Origin: Zymoseptoria tritici IPO323
Lineage: Eukaryota; Ascomycota; Dothideomycetes; Mycosphaerellales; Mycosphaerellaceae
Direction of reading: 5' to 3'
DNA length: 64,000 bases
Assembly: GCF_000219625.1 (NCBI RefSeq)
Contig: NC_018199.1
Location: 372,001-436,000 of the forward strand
Positions 46,592 through 59,012 of this stretch are shown in pieces (within the stretch, counting starts at the first letter, position 1; the number at the start of each line of letters is the position of its first letter). A program made the translations under genes and the position numbers. The notes below the pieces were generated by a model that was not told the DNA's origin, ran no database searches, and saw nothing but the letters and a program-made list of their open reading frames with translations.

Positions 46592-46671
46592 GCGACCTCT
46601 AATAGAGCTCGCGTACCTCGCATCTTAACGACGCGTTTATATAGTAGGACGCGAGCTCTATTAGAGGTCGC
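46592..46671. repeat. 23-bp perfect inverted repeat
   Basis: Arms 46592-46614 and 46649-46671 are perfectly complementary over 23 bp (left arm starts GCGACCTCTAATAGAG and ends CTCGCGT), separated by 34 nt. It lies between the left terminus and the helicase frame. Both arms stayed identical although surrounding sequence is mutated. Confidence 0.85.
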
Positions 46672-46690
46672 AGTTGGCGACCAATGCTAA

Positions 46691-49600
46691 CAAAACTATA
46701 TCTACCAGAACCGCACGCGCTCCCTCTACAAAGTTACAGTCCCCGATTCTCTAATAGCTCCCCCGAAGGCCCGCTGTAGACAACTAAAGGTCGCTAATCC
46801 CCGATCTTACGCTAGCGATATCTCGAGCAGCTTTAGTACTAGCAGCACCGGACAAGATAAGAACAGTACAGGGACGTCGGTCGTTAAGGAAAATCGATCG
46901 CAAGAGTAGTCTCCTAATATAGATATCGAGCGTATAGCTGCCCTGCTCAACTAGTTCGATAGGTGCCTAGGCGACGACGACGGTAGTAATAGCGGGCTTT
47001 TGGACGTACCTAGTAACTTCGACGATGCAGAAGGGCTTTAGGGTAGTCTACAAGCATCCGTTAAGGCGTCCGAGGAAGATTTGTCTATATAGAAGGTCCT
47101 AGGTAAAGGGGATATAAGGATCTATTTCGCCAGGCGACGCGAATAGGTAGCTAAGATAACCGCCGCTCTGTTGCGTACGCTAGTAGAGGTTAACAACGCA
47201 GGTATAGAGAAGGTCGTGCTTTAGGCGCTACATAATATATAGCGGCAAAACACTAACCCGGAAGCCGTACGTTCTACCTAGCTTAGTCCGGTAGGCGCTA
47301 ACGGCAAGCCAACCCTCGAGATACCTAAAGACATAGTTAGTAGTCTATTTGTGCTGTCGCGCCGGCAGGCGTTTCTTTAGGTACGCAATGCAATTAACCA
47401 GGCGATCGACGAGCCTGTCCCCGTCGACAGCGGGCTACCTATAACTACCGCTTAGTAGATGCATTTAGTTTAGCAGGCGGTGCGACTCCTCCTTCCCTAC
47501 TACGCTCGCCCGCCGCAGGTCCGGGCACTCTACTAGCTGCTATTTAACAACCGAGATCTTGTCTAGATCGCTGCTACGTCCGTAGGCAAGAGCCTCGTCT
47601 TCTAGGTGTAGCCTATTATCCGCAACAAGATGTCGATCCTAATCTTGCCCTTAAACTAGATTAGCAGGGAACAGTTTAAAAGGATCGAAGGCATAGGAGG
47701 TAAGCTAGTTGCACTAACATATAATACGAAGGCTAGTGCTACGGCGGACGACTAGAAACTCCTGTATTCTAGCAGGTGCACCTACTTAATGTTGTCTCTA
47801 GAGATAGCTATGCAGTCCTAGTTCCGGAAGCTTATAACAAGGACCGACATGCGGAAAAGGCTGGGAATACTCGTCTACGATGAGTTTTATCTCGTCTACT
47901 AGTAGGGCATTAAGGGAGGAGGATTCCGGAAATAGTATACCTAGCTAAAGAACCTCCGGACTATACTTCACGAGCGGGTAAAGTTTTACGGCTGCTCTGC
48001 GACGCTTAATGCGTCTACTCTACTCAAATGTTAGGAGGCGGCCGGGTTCGACCCGAACACTTAGCTTATTCGCGATCCGATCGATCGGCCGGAGATATCG
48101 ATACGGTATTGTGCTATTCCGGACAGGATGCTAATAAACTAGCGGGCGCTTCGGTATCTGCTCGCAGACCTAGTCGGCCCGGACGGCGTTGCCAGACCTT
48201 AGAGCGTGGAGAAGACAGTCGTCTTTATTAACAGCCGTGCCGGCATCTATGCCGCTGCTACTAGTCTCCGGGCCTATATCTAAGTAAGGTATCCTAGTTA
48301 GCTAAGTTCGGACGAAGTACACTAGCTCGTAAGGACTTACTACGGCAGGACCGTAAGGAGGACTTAGGCAAATGTTATCCGAGAGTTCTAGAAGCCTAAC
48401 TCCCGCATCCGCATCCTTCTAGCTACTAAGGCGCTTAGCCTAGGGGTTAACTTACCTAACATCAAACGTATTGTGCAGTACCGACTAGCTATAAACGGCA
48501 CTATGCGTACTATTATCTAGCGTGCTAGCCGCGCAGTCCGAGACAGTCGAAAATGGGGAGCTAGTTCGTTTATGTTCCTGCATAATCCGTGGATGCTTAG
48601 TAATCGGGTTGTGCAAAGGCCGCCGGACTCTTAGGTCCCTACGAGATAGCAGAGCTAAGCAGACGACGATACCGCAACGCCTACGAGCTCTAACGCTAAC
48701 ATAGATTACCTATTAGATGCTAGTTCAGATGTCGATAAGCCTCTTTAGGTTAGCTAGTCGAAGAAAAAGAAGGGTAAACTAACAAATTAGCAGAAGCGCG
48801 ACAAGATAGATAGATGTGTCTAGAAGTTTGTTAACGCTTGTCCGCCGAGCAGCACGTCCTTTCTACCGTCTTGTCGCCGCGTTGCGGCACTTAAGTTGTT
48901 TTCCGAGGTACCTAGGCTAGTAGCAGGATGTGTCTGTTGCGATATCTGCTCGCCGGCGTCCGCTCTGCCTTCGGATTATGTGCTCGAATAGGCGACTAAT
49001 CTGGGTACTCGTACGGCGGCAAGTATTACCCAGCTATACCTTAAGTCGATCCGCGATAGTCTGATTAAATAGGAGTCCGGAGCCGCTTAGTTATACTATA
49101 GCAACGCCGTCTTTCCGGGAGTTCCTAGGTCTCTACTGCCTTCGTATGTAGTTAACTACCTTGCTAAAGCGTACGGTGTAGAGGACGCGCTACCCGATTT
49201 TAGCTATAGCCGGATCTAGGGACTCTATATAGGTGTCGACTTCGTAGTCTCTTCTAAGTTGTGCGACATGCTAGCACTACAGTTGTCGACCCTACGTAAG
49301 GTCGCGGAGTCTATTAAAGCCTAGCGGCTATAGGAGCTTGCGACTAAGCGCGAGGGTCGGGAGAGGGAGCGCTAGGAGGAGCGCTAGCGCTAGCAGCTCC
49401 GACGAGAAGAGGCCTCTTCTAGTCGAGAACGGGATTGTTTCGCAGCCTCTTAGGAAGTAAGGTCTGCTAGTGCTCCGGACCCTCGTATTGTCGCCTTTAC
49501 TACTAGCAGTGCTCGTTCGGTCCTTGCTCGTACACCCTCCCTAGTATCGCCTACCTCCTTAGTCGTTACTAGTTCTAAGCGCCGCCGAGGGAAGGCGAAA

Positions 49601-49975
49601 GCTCCTCCTCTGCCTGCTCCCGGCCTGTCTGCTAGCGCCTAGCCTCTACCTCCTACGGCAGTTCCTAGCCCTACGGCGGTAGGCTCTCGGAAGGGCAAGA
49701 GCGCGGCTTCTAGTCCTATTGTCGCCCGAGCCTTGCCGGTGCGCAGATTCGGCACAGAATTGGATCCTAATCGTCGAGGCTCTCGTGCGCCTACTCCTGT
49801 TTCTCTAGCATCCTCCGAAGCAGCCTAGTCGCCTATAACTATAGAAACATCTCGAGGTAGGAAGCGGGTCGTAAACGGGGTTTATTAGCAGCATCGACTC
49901 GGGTAGATTAATAGTTATGTAGATAAGCTAAATAGAGAGAAGAGGTAGTCGGCGCTAGGTAGTTTGTTTTGCTAA
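46691..49975 (+). pseudogene. RecQ-type DNA helicase remnant
   Basis: One plus frame runs about 1,095 codons to TAA at 49973, interrupted almost only by TAG. SF2 helicase motifs appear in order: motif I AATSVGKS near 47567-47593; motif II DEF.LVY followed by two TAGs and Gly near 47880-47907, matching the RecQ DEAH..QWG block if the stops were Gln-Trp; motif III SATL near 47997; motif V LLATKALSLGVNLP near 48415-48455; and a degenerate motif VI (RASRAVRD) near 48520. The RecQ zinc-binding pattern CRR..L..F.E......C.CCDIC lies near 48866-48950. The C-terminal ~300 codons are charged and Pro/Ser-rich. Known RecQ enzymes unwind DNA 3' to 5'. This copy cannot be functional as read. Confidence 0.75.
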
Positions 49976-50118
49976 GAATGCTAAGTTATAAGTGTATTTT
50001 TAGCTACTAGGCTCTTAGTTAACATTAGTTAACACTGTCGTCGACCTTATCTTAAGCTAAGTTAATATTAATATCTTACAATATAGATTAACAATAGTTA
50101 GCTTCTAGTTCTCGCTGT

Positions 50119-53100
50119 ATGCGTAGTCCTCGTCTACCTGCCCCCTAGTCGCTATCTAATTCGCCCGAGGGCTCGCCGCCACCTACGACCAAAGCTAGCT
50201 AGCAGACGAAACCTAAGCCGACTAGGAGGAAGAGAGGGAACAACTAGTATAGCGACTCGAAGTCCGCTCGCGAGAAAGTAGACTTTATACTACAGACCAT
50301 TCGCGGGCAGCACCTGTCGTTCGAGGACTTCCTAACGCTTTATATAACGACTAAGAAAGAATAGAACACACCTAACTAGGGCGAGCGGGCGGCTACTAGG
50401 GCGGCAAAGTTAGCACGGATTCTGTAGGAGGATAAAGTAGTAGAGTGCATCGCACTACATATGTCTAATAGTAAGTAGCTAAGTGCTACGAGTCTAGCGA
50501 AAGAGCTCGAGGATCTAAAGGGACGGAAGGTAAGCAATATTAGCACGTATAGGTTCTATTGCTAAGTCTATATAGGAATTCGGGTCTTAGGACAGAAAAC
50601 TGCCCGCAGAAGAACTGGATTACAGAGACGCGGTAGCAGCTATAGGTTAGTACGTCCTATCTATTTAGGCTCTCGTGAAGGAGCTCTTAGGCTTGCCGGC
50701 AACTTAGGATCTCTCTAAGTTAATACTCCGCCGCATTAGTCTTATTTCTAGTATACTTCTGCGCATAAGACATCCTCGATCCGGGAACTAGTTCGCTATG
50801 CAGTTAGGAGTGTACCTGTAGAGTTAAGGTGTCAAACGTCGCGTTCTTGCGGTCCTGGCTAGACTAGGTATATACGGATACCCGAAGAGTATATACCGTT
50901 GCAACCGGATGCTCCACGACCTAGCTGCTAGTCGCATTAAGGCATTCGGCCGGTCTAACCTTACCTATAGTATATTCGACAACCTAGACTACTTTGCCCG
51001 CGTCGGCTAGCATAGCTTCGGCAGGCGGGACGTCCTAAAACATATTACTACCGCAAAATAGTTTAAGAGCATCGAGGTGCTACGCTTAGGCCTAAAGAAA
51101 GAACTATTCCGAGAGGACAGGCCGCTTTAGCTACAAGACATCCTAGATAGCCCGGGTAACCGGCACGACGCTTAGCAGAAGGCGATCTTACTCTACTTAA
51201 TCGCAAGCGCTATAGCAAGGGTGTATCTAGCCGACGTTGCACAGGCATTCGGTGTCGAATCTAACGATTCTGTTTTAAAAAAGAAACCGAAGAAGAAGAA
51301 GAATATTAGCTAGGACCCTAGTATTAGTAGAGATACCGCTACCGGTAGCGAAGCTAACCCTAACGGCATCGACTAGACTAAAGTAAAGGGCTTCCCTTAA
51401 TTCCCGGCTTTTAATCGCATAGTAAAGCAGAAAACTATTAGTACTACTATAAATCTAATCTACGAACAAGAGGGCACGACCAAAGGCACTTATAACGTTA
51501 TAGAGAATATACTAGAGGAGCAACTTAAGCTTAGGGAATTATACGAACAGGCCGTTAAAGGATAGAACGCGGACTAGATCTACCGCCCTAGTAATTTCGA
51601 CTGCTACGAACGCCCTCCTACTACTTAGACCTAGCCCTCTACTAGGCAGACCTAAGTGCCCGCTCCTCTAAATTAGTCGCCTATAGCTAATAACTATCGT
51701 CCCGGCACACAAATTTAGCCCCCCTCCTCGCAACATTAGCCGCCTACCTCGCAAAGCTGCCCTCCTAGCTTACAATATCAGCCGCCTACCTCGCAAAGCT
51801 GCCCTCCTAGCTTATAATACTAGCCGCCTACCTCGCAGAGTTAGCCTCCTAGCTCGCAATATCAGCCGCCTACCTCGCAGAGTTAGCCTCCTAGCTTATA
51901 GTACTAGCCGCCTACCTTACAGAGTTAGCCTCCTAGCTTACAATACTAGCCGCCTACCTCGTAGAACCGCCTCCCCACGCTACGGAATCCGCCTCCTACT
52001 AGTCGAGACTAGCCCCCTAGCACTCGCAATCGACTACCTACGGACGGAGAACGTGCTAAGGACGACGTTCTGCGTGTTCGACGGCTAGTCGAAGACTTTA
52101 CGGGCAGTGCGTATAACCCCTCTAGGTATATTCTACTAATATACGGCGATCAGCTCTCCGTAAGCAACATACAGACGTAGCTGAAGGAGTCCCGGGAGAA
52201 TAAGGACGATTTTAACCGCATATAATAGGTACTGCTATTACCTAGGCTCTTCTACCTTAAGATATATCTAATACAGGCAATCGAGAACAATTTTAACAGC
52301 AGAGAGGGCTACCGGGCTAAATCGTTACTCCTGGTACACCGGGAGATAATAGAGCGGAAGATATGTCTATTATTTCACGCGCCGCATAGCTATCTAGAAC
52401 GACTAACACTCGACAGCTTTAATGCAAGGGTGCTAGCATTCGTATACGAAGAAATCGACCCGGTAGTTCCTAAGAGGCATGTTATATCTAACTACATCTA
52501 GGCGCTGTTAGCCGACGGCTTTATAGGTCTAGTCGGAAAGGTGTACAAGAAGGTGTTCTTGCCGTCTGCTCGTCGCCTAGAACCCGATGCTATTAAAGCT
52601 AACACCTAGAAGGCAAAGAATTCGTACTCCTCGAAGAAGCAGCAGGGGAAGAAGGCAAAGGCGACTAAAAAGGCAGCTGCCCGGATCGATAGAAACGAAG
52701 AGCGGAGAAACTATGTCCGATTCCTACATATCGTCGAGACGTATTATATGCTCAGCCGGGCTATTAAATATGCGGACATTAGCCTACTGCGTCGAGTCGT
52801 CAACCGCTGTATCCTAATCTTCTATATACGCAGCTACAAGAATTATGCTTTTATTATGCTGTAGATAAAATAGCTAACCGATTCTAAGGCGTTAGATCCG
52901 GTGCTGCAAAGAGCGATACTAGCGAACGGGTTCGTAAACATAGCGGGTGCCGAGGATAGTTAGTTCGAGATTAACCGGGCAAACGAGTTCCTTAATCGAT
53001 ACCTAAAGACTCTTATTAGCAGCCGCCGCAATAGGACATTCGACGTCGAGAATTAGCTAGAAGAGGCAACCCTCTTAGCAACGTATACTAGCTATCTACG

Positions 53101-53539
53101 AGAGGTTATAGAGGCTAGCTTCGGGGAGTCTACAAACATAAAGCACACGTCCCTAAAATTAGTTAAAGAGGTACATGCCGTCGCAGCGGCATACTAGGAC
53201 GAGACGTTAAAGACCAAAGAAGTCGATCCGGATCCTAACGTAGTAGCCTAGTTTTACGCTATAGACCTATATGCTATAGGTGTTAAGAACCTAGTAACTC
53301 TAGTTAAGAATGTTAGCCGTCTAGAACGCTTTAATAAGAACGTAGTAGTTAAAGGACAACAGATTGTACAGGCCGACTAGCCCTTATTATCTGTTAGCAT
53401 AGAGCTTCCGGACCTAAGGACGGACCCTTACTTACAACGAGCGGTAGCGACCGACCTAACACCTAGACTTATTATGTTATCCTAGGATCCGATAGACGGA
53501 TACGAATTAGAGCTTTTACAACAAGGCGAGGTAGAGTAA
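50119..53539 (+). pseudogene. DUF6589-like protein remnant, candidate transposase
   Basis: Exon 1 is 50119-50529 and exon 2 is 50591-53539 (stop TAA). The intron has a GTAAGC donor and a GTCTTAG acceptor and keeps the frame. About 1,120 codons are broken mainly by TAG. The N-terminal region reads KVDFILQTIRGQHLSFEDFL. The centre reads IFDNLDYFARVG, then HITTAK, and after a Pro/Gln-rich repeat come LIYGDQLSVSNIQT, LPRLFYLKIYLIQAIE and LFHAPHSYLERL. The order DNLDY, GDQLSV, LFYLK is what I associate with the fungal DUF6589 family, found near transposon-like genes. I cannot run a profile search. The repeat at 51710-51975 has (Q)PPTSQS.PPS units of about 60 bp. Confidence 0.55.
51715..51975 (+). 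repeat. Pro/Gln/Ser-coding tandem repeat
   Basis: About six copies of a ~45-bp unit encoding PPTSQS.PPS.QYQ-type peptides. The unit starts CCGCCTACCTCGCA and contains CCTCCTAGCT. It splits the DUF6589-like frame into two halves and stays in frame. Confidence 0.75.
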
Positions 53540-53856
53540 TGTTAGTTACTTCGCTAGTCGCTACGTGCTATACAGGAGTAAACCGGGTGTAGCAGGGCGC
53601 TGTTATGCGCCTGCTATCGTTAGCTAATTCACCGAAATTTACGGGCATTAATTGTGTTAACTACACAGGTGCCTCCTAGTATATCTACCGCCCTATCGAC
53701 ATTATTACTCGGAACTCTTCTATCTACTAATAACATCTCGACTCTACTTTATTATCCACTTCCTTATCTACTCTCTTGTCTACTTTATCTACTAATTAAC
53801 TATCTCTTCTATTACCTACCTTCGCGAACGTACGCGAACTCGAATACTAGCTTACT

Positions 53857-55452
53857 ATAAGCACTCCTACGAGCGGCAGAAACCTCTCGGGTCTCTAGCG
53901 ACTAGCCGACTTTGGCGAAGCCCTACTAGGCACTAATTAAGACTAGTACAACGCGGCATGCATCTAGATATAGGCGAACTAGTTCAGCTAGCCAAAAATA
54001 CGGATATTAGAGCTCGAAGTAACAGCGTTTATCGTTAAGCTTTATAGCGTCCTTATATAGGAGGATAGTGCTATACTAGATCTACTTAAGAGATTTATAC
54101 CTAGGTTATACGCCTCTAGCAGACCGCACACCGAACTTATGCTTCTCCTCGACAGCCGAGCCGACTAGGCGAAGCTTATTCCCCGGGACAAGATCGCTGC
54201 GCGTATGCGCGGCCGCAACGATTTCTACCCGTATGCAAGCACTACTTCGCTTTCTACGATCCTAGCTAGCTTTATAGTAGGTGCCGAGCGCATAGGCGAG
54301 CCGGAGGAGAAGGATAGTTAATGCGGCTGCGACTAATGCGGTCTATACGATGACCAGAAAGGCTTCGTTAAAGGCTGCTACACATTCCCGGCGCCGGATA
54401 GTTTGTCTAAGCTCTAGTCGGGCGCGTATACTAACTGCCTGCTAGACGGCAATAAGAAGGGATGCAGTATTAGCAGAAGGAAGTTATCGCGAGTTTACGA
54501 CAGGCTAGCATCTAAAAACACGGCTAATACGTCGACTAGACGGCGCAACGATCCGCTATTAGCATTACTTAGACGCGTCCTAGCCGAAGTTAACATTGCA
54601 GACATCTTCGACGGAGATAGTGTCCTAAATGCCGTCAGCTATCCTACTTCGAACGACTCTATCCTACGAGAAGACTATATAGTAGGTACACTTAACATTC
54701 CATTCGTCTTTAGCTAGTACGATACTACGGAGGCTTACGTCGGTCGGATAGAAAGCGCAGCGGCTAAGACTACAGAAGCATGTCGGACTGCTATTAGGAA
54801 TGCCGCTATAGCTCGAGACCAAACTAAGATAGCCGCGGCCGAGGAGAGACAGGTGTCCTTATCCGGATCTAAAGACTCTATACTAGTGTTTAGCATACTG
54901 AAGGCTAAGGTCCGAGAGCGTAAGCAGTATAGGAGCACGAGATTAGAGCGACTAACTTAAGGCAGGAGGGTTCCTGTCGACGAGGACCGTTCTAGGCGCC
55001 GCTCGGATCGAAAGAATTTGCCCGGCAGCTTCGGAGAAATAGACGTTAAAGATAAAGACGATCTAGTCGTCCCTTCGGCCCGGAAATCCGGAAGGAAGAA
55101 ACTAGCACTTACCGACCTGTTTAGCAGCCCCGAGCCGGAGACTACGCTAGCGAAGAAGCAAGCTTTAATAATAAGCAACATCTTTAGCAGCTTGCTAAGC
55201 AGTCGCAATAAGAGTCGCATAGTAACCTAGCCTTCCTAGCCTCGCGCCTCGCAGCCGCCTAGGCGGAGGGTCTACAAGCCGCGACAAATTTTAGACGAGG
55301 AGATAGTCGACGCCGGAGGGGACCGAGACGTTACTATAGAGTCCGTGCCTACGGGCACTATAAGGCCTAGTAGGAGCAACAAAGTAGACAAGAGTAATCG
55401 CCGCCGTAAGCGGTAGTTAGATAGCTACACTAAGACACTAGAGCTTGCTTAA
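53857..55452 (+). pseudogene. Element-encoded Cys-containing protein, copy 1
   Basis: Plus frame of about 532 codons to TAA 55450-55452. The expected ATG at 53857 reads ATA, a TpG-to-TpA change. Interruptions are mainly TAG. It aligns along most of its length with the frame at 56622-58310. Shared blocks are RLA.(F/W)G..L.GT, a FI.KLY....(stop)ED block, Y(A)(S/N)SRP(H/Y).EL, S.ILASFI.G...IGE, a Cys region CGCD.CGLYDDQKGFVKGC and GAYTNCLL, then IFD.......Y(P)T..DSI and (I)VG.L..PF.FS. The tail is basic and Ser-rich. The Cys spacing suggests a metal-binding knuckle. Function unknown. Confidence 0.6.
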
Positions 55453-55521
55453 TTTATAGCGCCTACACTGCTATTTTAGATTCGCGTTTTGCTTTATTAC
55501 CTACGTAGCTGCTATACTGCC

Positions 55522-55550
55522 GTCCTGTCGTTAGGATAGCCCTATAGGAC
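55522..55550 (+). other. Hairpin motif 1 (conserved loop)
   Basis: Stem GTCCT (55522-55526) pairs with AGGAC (55546-55550). The loop contains GTCGTTAGGATAGCCCT. One of four copies in the element, here 70 bp after the stop of the first paralogue. Confidence 0.65.
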
Positions 55551-55672
55551 TAGCGACCGCTTCTTAGCATTTGTTTAGCGTATTGCGCCTTAGATTTTAC
55601 GAACGGCAGTCGCTCTAACACGACATGCTAATCAGCAATAGACTACAAGCCCGTTATTAAAGGTCCGTTCGC

Positions 55673-55699
55673 ACCTGTCGTTAGGATAGCCCTGCAGGT
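55673..55699 (+). other. Hairpin motif 2 (conserved loop)
   Basis: Stem ACCTG (55673-55677) pairs with CAGGT (55695-55699) around the same TCGTTAGGATAGCCCT loop. The stem bases differ from copy 1 while pairing is kept. Confidence 0.65.
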
Positions 55700-56621
55700 C
55701 GACAGCAAGTTGCCAGATACATTCTTCGAATTAAACCTTAGTATCCCTATTGGCCATCGCCTTACATTACTCAGGTGTTGCGTAAACCTAGTAGTGTCAT
55801 AAATAGGAGCGCAGCTTCTTCATCCGTATTATACTTATTATCTAAGCTGCTGTAACGCCGGAGTCCAGGACTTACATTATGCCTACGCTAAAGTAGGCGG
55901 GCCTAGTATATATACACGGACTAAGGAGTCTAACATAGCCTCGAGGCTTGTAAACATAAGAGGAGCCATAAGACGAGGTCTGAACCGTAGACCGGAATAA
56001 ATCTTAGATCCGGCTATACCGCACACCTTATAATTCCTAGTACTACTAGAATAGCCAAAGTTACTGCTAAGTCCTTACTACCGGAGCGAGGCTAATAAGC
56101 CATATAACCGACTTTACGGCTGAGATCTTACTGCTAAAGTAAGCCTAGTAAACTATGTAACCTAACCGCGACGATAAGTAATATCGTGCTCCCTAAATAC
56201 CTACGTACAAGGCGCGACAGCAAACCTATCACGCGCTGTCATACGCGCAGGAGGGGCCGCGTAGTGAATTTACGAGCTAGCTAACGTACTAACTAGCCGA
56301 CTCGAAAGCGGTAATTATACTGGCTGCACAGAGGGCAACCTACGTATATCTATAGCCCTACTAACCTCGTTTCTTAATCTTCTTTCTCCATCCTTTATTA
56401 ACCTCCTTCCCCTTCTGCCTTCCTTACATTATCTACTACATTATCTATTACACTATCTATTACACTATCCGCTACACTATCCGCTATCGTCCGCTTGCGT
56501 CGAGCAGGCTACTATTCGTAACTACGCTGCCTTATCAGAAGCAGCTATTGTAAGCTCATAACTTCCTAACATTTACCGCGATTTATAATCTAAAGACTAA
56601 CGAGACTATAGCACTACCGAA

Positions 56622-58310
56622 ATGTCCGAGACTCTAGGAAAACGCGCGAAGATTATCCGCGACGGTCTTGAGCGCCTAGCGAGCTAGGGCAATACGCTAT
56701 CCGGAACAGACTAGGAGGAGTATAAGGCCGTTATAAGGTAGCTATAGAAGTATTAGTTCGGCTATAAGCAAGTCGAGCATACGAAGGAGAGCATCGCGGA
56801 GTTTATTAGAAAGCTTTACTAGGCTCTATTATAGGAGGATAGAGCGGCGGTACAAAAATGCAGAGAGTTTATCCTGTCGACTTATGCAAATAGTCGCCCT
56901 TACAGCGAACTAGAGTCTATCCTAGATTCTTTAGCAAGCTAGGCGAGGCTTATTAGCCCGTAGGAAATTAAGGACCGTCTGCGTAGCGACATAAACGTTA
57001 ACCTATAGGGAAGCGCTACGAAGCTTAGTGCTATCCTAGCTAGCTTTATAAAGGGTACAAATAAAATAGGCGAGCTAGACGATAAGGTAGGTTAACGTAG
57101 CTGTAACTAATACGGACTATCTTCAGACGCGAAAGGCCTAGTTAACGGCTGCTTTACGTTTCCCGCGCTAGACAGCAAATCTCTCCTCTTCGGCGGCGCC
57201 TACACGAACTGCCTACTTAATAGTAGTTACTACTTATGCAGCATTAGCATAGTCCCGGTAAAGAAGCGCGTATCGCGTGCGAGCAAAGGTAGCAAGCGAG
57301 AAGAAACTTAGCCGTTGTTATTGCTAAACAGAGTTACCTAGCAAGTGCGCATTAGCGAGATCTTCGACGATAGTGCTAGTATCCTAGACTCCGTTACCTA
57401 TCCTACCTTAGACGACTCTATCCGGGTAACTAACCGCATAGTAGGTATACTAAGCGTTCCCTTTACCTTTAGCCGGAACGACGATGCTACTGTATACGTT
57501 AGACGGATTAAGAGCGTATTAAAGGACGGAGTAGAGGAGTATCGGTCGATACTACGTAATTAAGAGCTCTGGAACTTATCTAAGTCCGATACTGGAGATG
57601 CTTAGTCGATAGGATTAGGCATTTCGAGGCTAAGAATAAAGACTACAAGTCCGAAGAAGAAGACGCCTCGGAGGACAACTAGTAGGATAGAGGAGGAGCT
57701 AGAGGAACTAAGGAGGGAGCCTAAAGACTTCGCGCGTAATTAGCGCCGCATTACCCGCTTATAGAGCACTACCTAGCAGCCCCAGGCGGACGAGATAGAG
57801 GTAGACGATTAGCTAGTAAGCCGCCGACGTCGTCGCCGCTCTAAGAAGACTTCCTAACTCTCGCTAGAGTTTGTACGGGAGGACTTAGATAAGGATCTCG
57901 AGGGGATCTAGACGTCTAGCCGTCCCCCCTTTAAGGACGGCAGGATAGTTAGTTCGAAGGTAGATAAGACACCTAGCAAGAAGAAGAAGGGTAGTATTTT
58001 CTCGGACATAAACTTAGGCTTAGGTTTCAGCCCGGATCCCAGCGTAGAACCGGAACCCCGGACTAGAGCGATAGGGATGTTCGACAGGTTCCGTAGCCGT
58101 AGTAGCCGCTTAGTTGCGCTATTAAGTATAGTAAAGCCTCGTATAGCGGAGGCACTAGCTCGTCGAGCATACAAGCCTCGGGATTAGGACACACGCATAA
58201 AGGATCTCGGTAAGGACGACACGACCTAGGACCTTACTAACACGTCTACTAAGGTAGGAAAGTAGAAGCGCCGCGAGTCTAGCTAGGGCGGTTGCTACTG
58301 CGACCGCTAA
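56622..58310 (+). pseudogene. Element-encoded Cys-containing protein, copy 2
   Basis: Plus frame of about 563 codons from ATG 56622 to TAA 58308, with many TAG codons. It begins MSETLGKRAKIIRDGLERLA. It is the paralogue of the 53857-55452 frame: FIRKLY, ANSRPYSELE, LSAILASFIKGTNKIGELDD, the partly eroded Cys region (SCN.YGL, VNGCFTFPALD, GAYTNCLL) and RISEIFDDSASILDSVTYPT. The C-terminus is Arg/Lys/Ser-rich with KKKKGS and RRRRRRSKK, plausibly DNA- or RNA-binding or nuclear. Lies 1.17 kb after copy 1. The interval 55453-56621 holds hairpins 1 and 2, a pyrimidine-rich leader and ACACTATC repeats near 56440-56490. Confidence 0.6.
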
Positions 58311-58441
58311 GAAACGGAGCGACAGGTGCGGATAATAAGAGGGCACTACGGAGTATGCGGATGTTTTGACTTAGATTTCAGTACTTTTATTACATTTACT
58401 AGCATCGCGCTACGACTTTAGCAGAGCAGCATCGAACTTAG

Positions 58442-58466
58442 CCCGTCGTTAGGATGGCCCTACGGG
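58442..58466 (+). other. Hairpin motif 3 (conserved loop)
   Basis: Stem CCCGT (58442-58446) pairs with ACGGG (58462-58466) around CGTTAGGATGGCCCT. It is located after the second paralogue, matching the position of copy 1 after the first. Confidence 0.65.
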
Positions 58467-58589
58467 TAGAGCGATTGCTAAGCGAGCATTAGATTTTACG
58501 CATCGCGACTCCTATATAAGATAGGAGTAGAGACGAGACATAACGCGGACGGCGGTGGACTACAAGTCCTAACATCGCTATCTAATTCT

Positions 58590-58616
58590 ACCTATTAACA
58601 GGATAGCCCTACAGGT
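58590..58616 (+). other. Hairpin motif 4 (conserved loop, partly eroded)
   Basis: ACCT (58590-58593) pairs with AGGT (58613-58616) around ATTAACAGGATAGCCCTAC. Corresponds to copy 2. A separate 8-bp hairpin (ACTCCTAT/ATAGGAGT, 58508-58528) lies between copies 3 and 4. Confidence 0.55.
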
Positions 58617-59012
58617 TAAAAGCATGCTTATAGTTAAGTCCTTTTTAATACAACCCTAGTGCCTTTATAACCCGAACTGTCTTATTTACTAGTGCTCTAG
58701 CAAACGTAAGGCTCCCTTTTATTAAACATTACTATATGACAATAGAGTTCGCCGTAAGATTATAGAACACGCGAGGCGATTGCTATTCTTATAGCACTTT
58801 AGCATAACTATTTATTAGATAAAGGCCGGCAACGTAGATAAGTCGACAGCTATATACGAATAGCAATTAGTAGCTAACAGAATTCACTAACGAGATGCTA
58901 ACGTTGCGCCGCGTAGCCAGGCGACCGAATAGTATATAAAACAACCCCGTAAGAGCCCCTAAGACTTCTCTCGAACACTAACATTAACAACTATTAAGCG
59001 AGACTAATAAGC

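Noticed and set aside
48028..48231. Short open frame inside the helicase region.
   Set aside because: It lies in a different frame from the continuous helicase translation with all motifs, so it is an overlap artefact.
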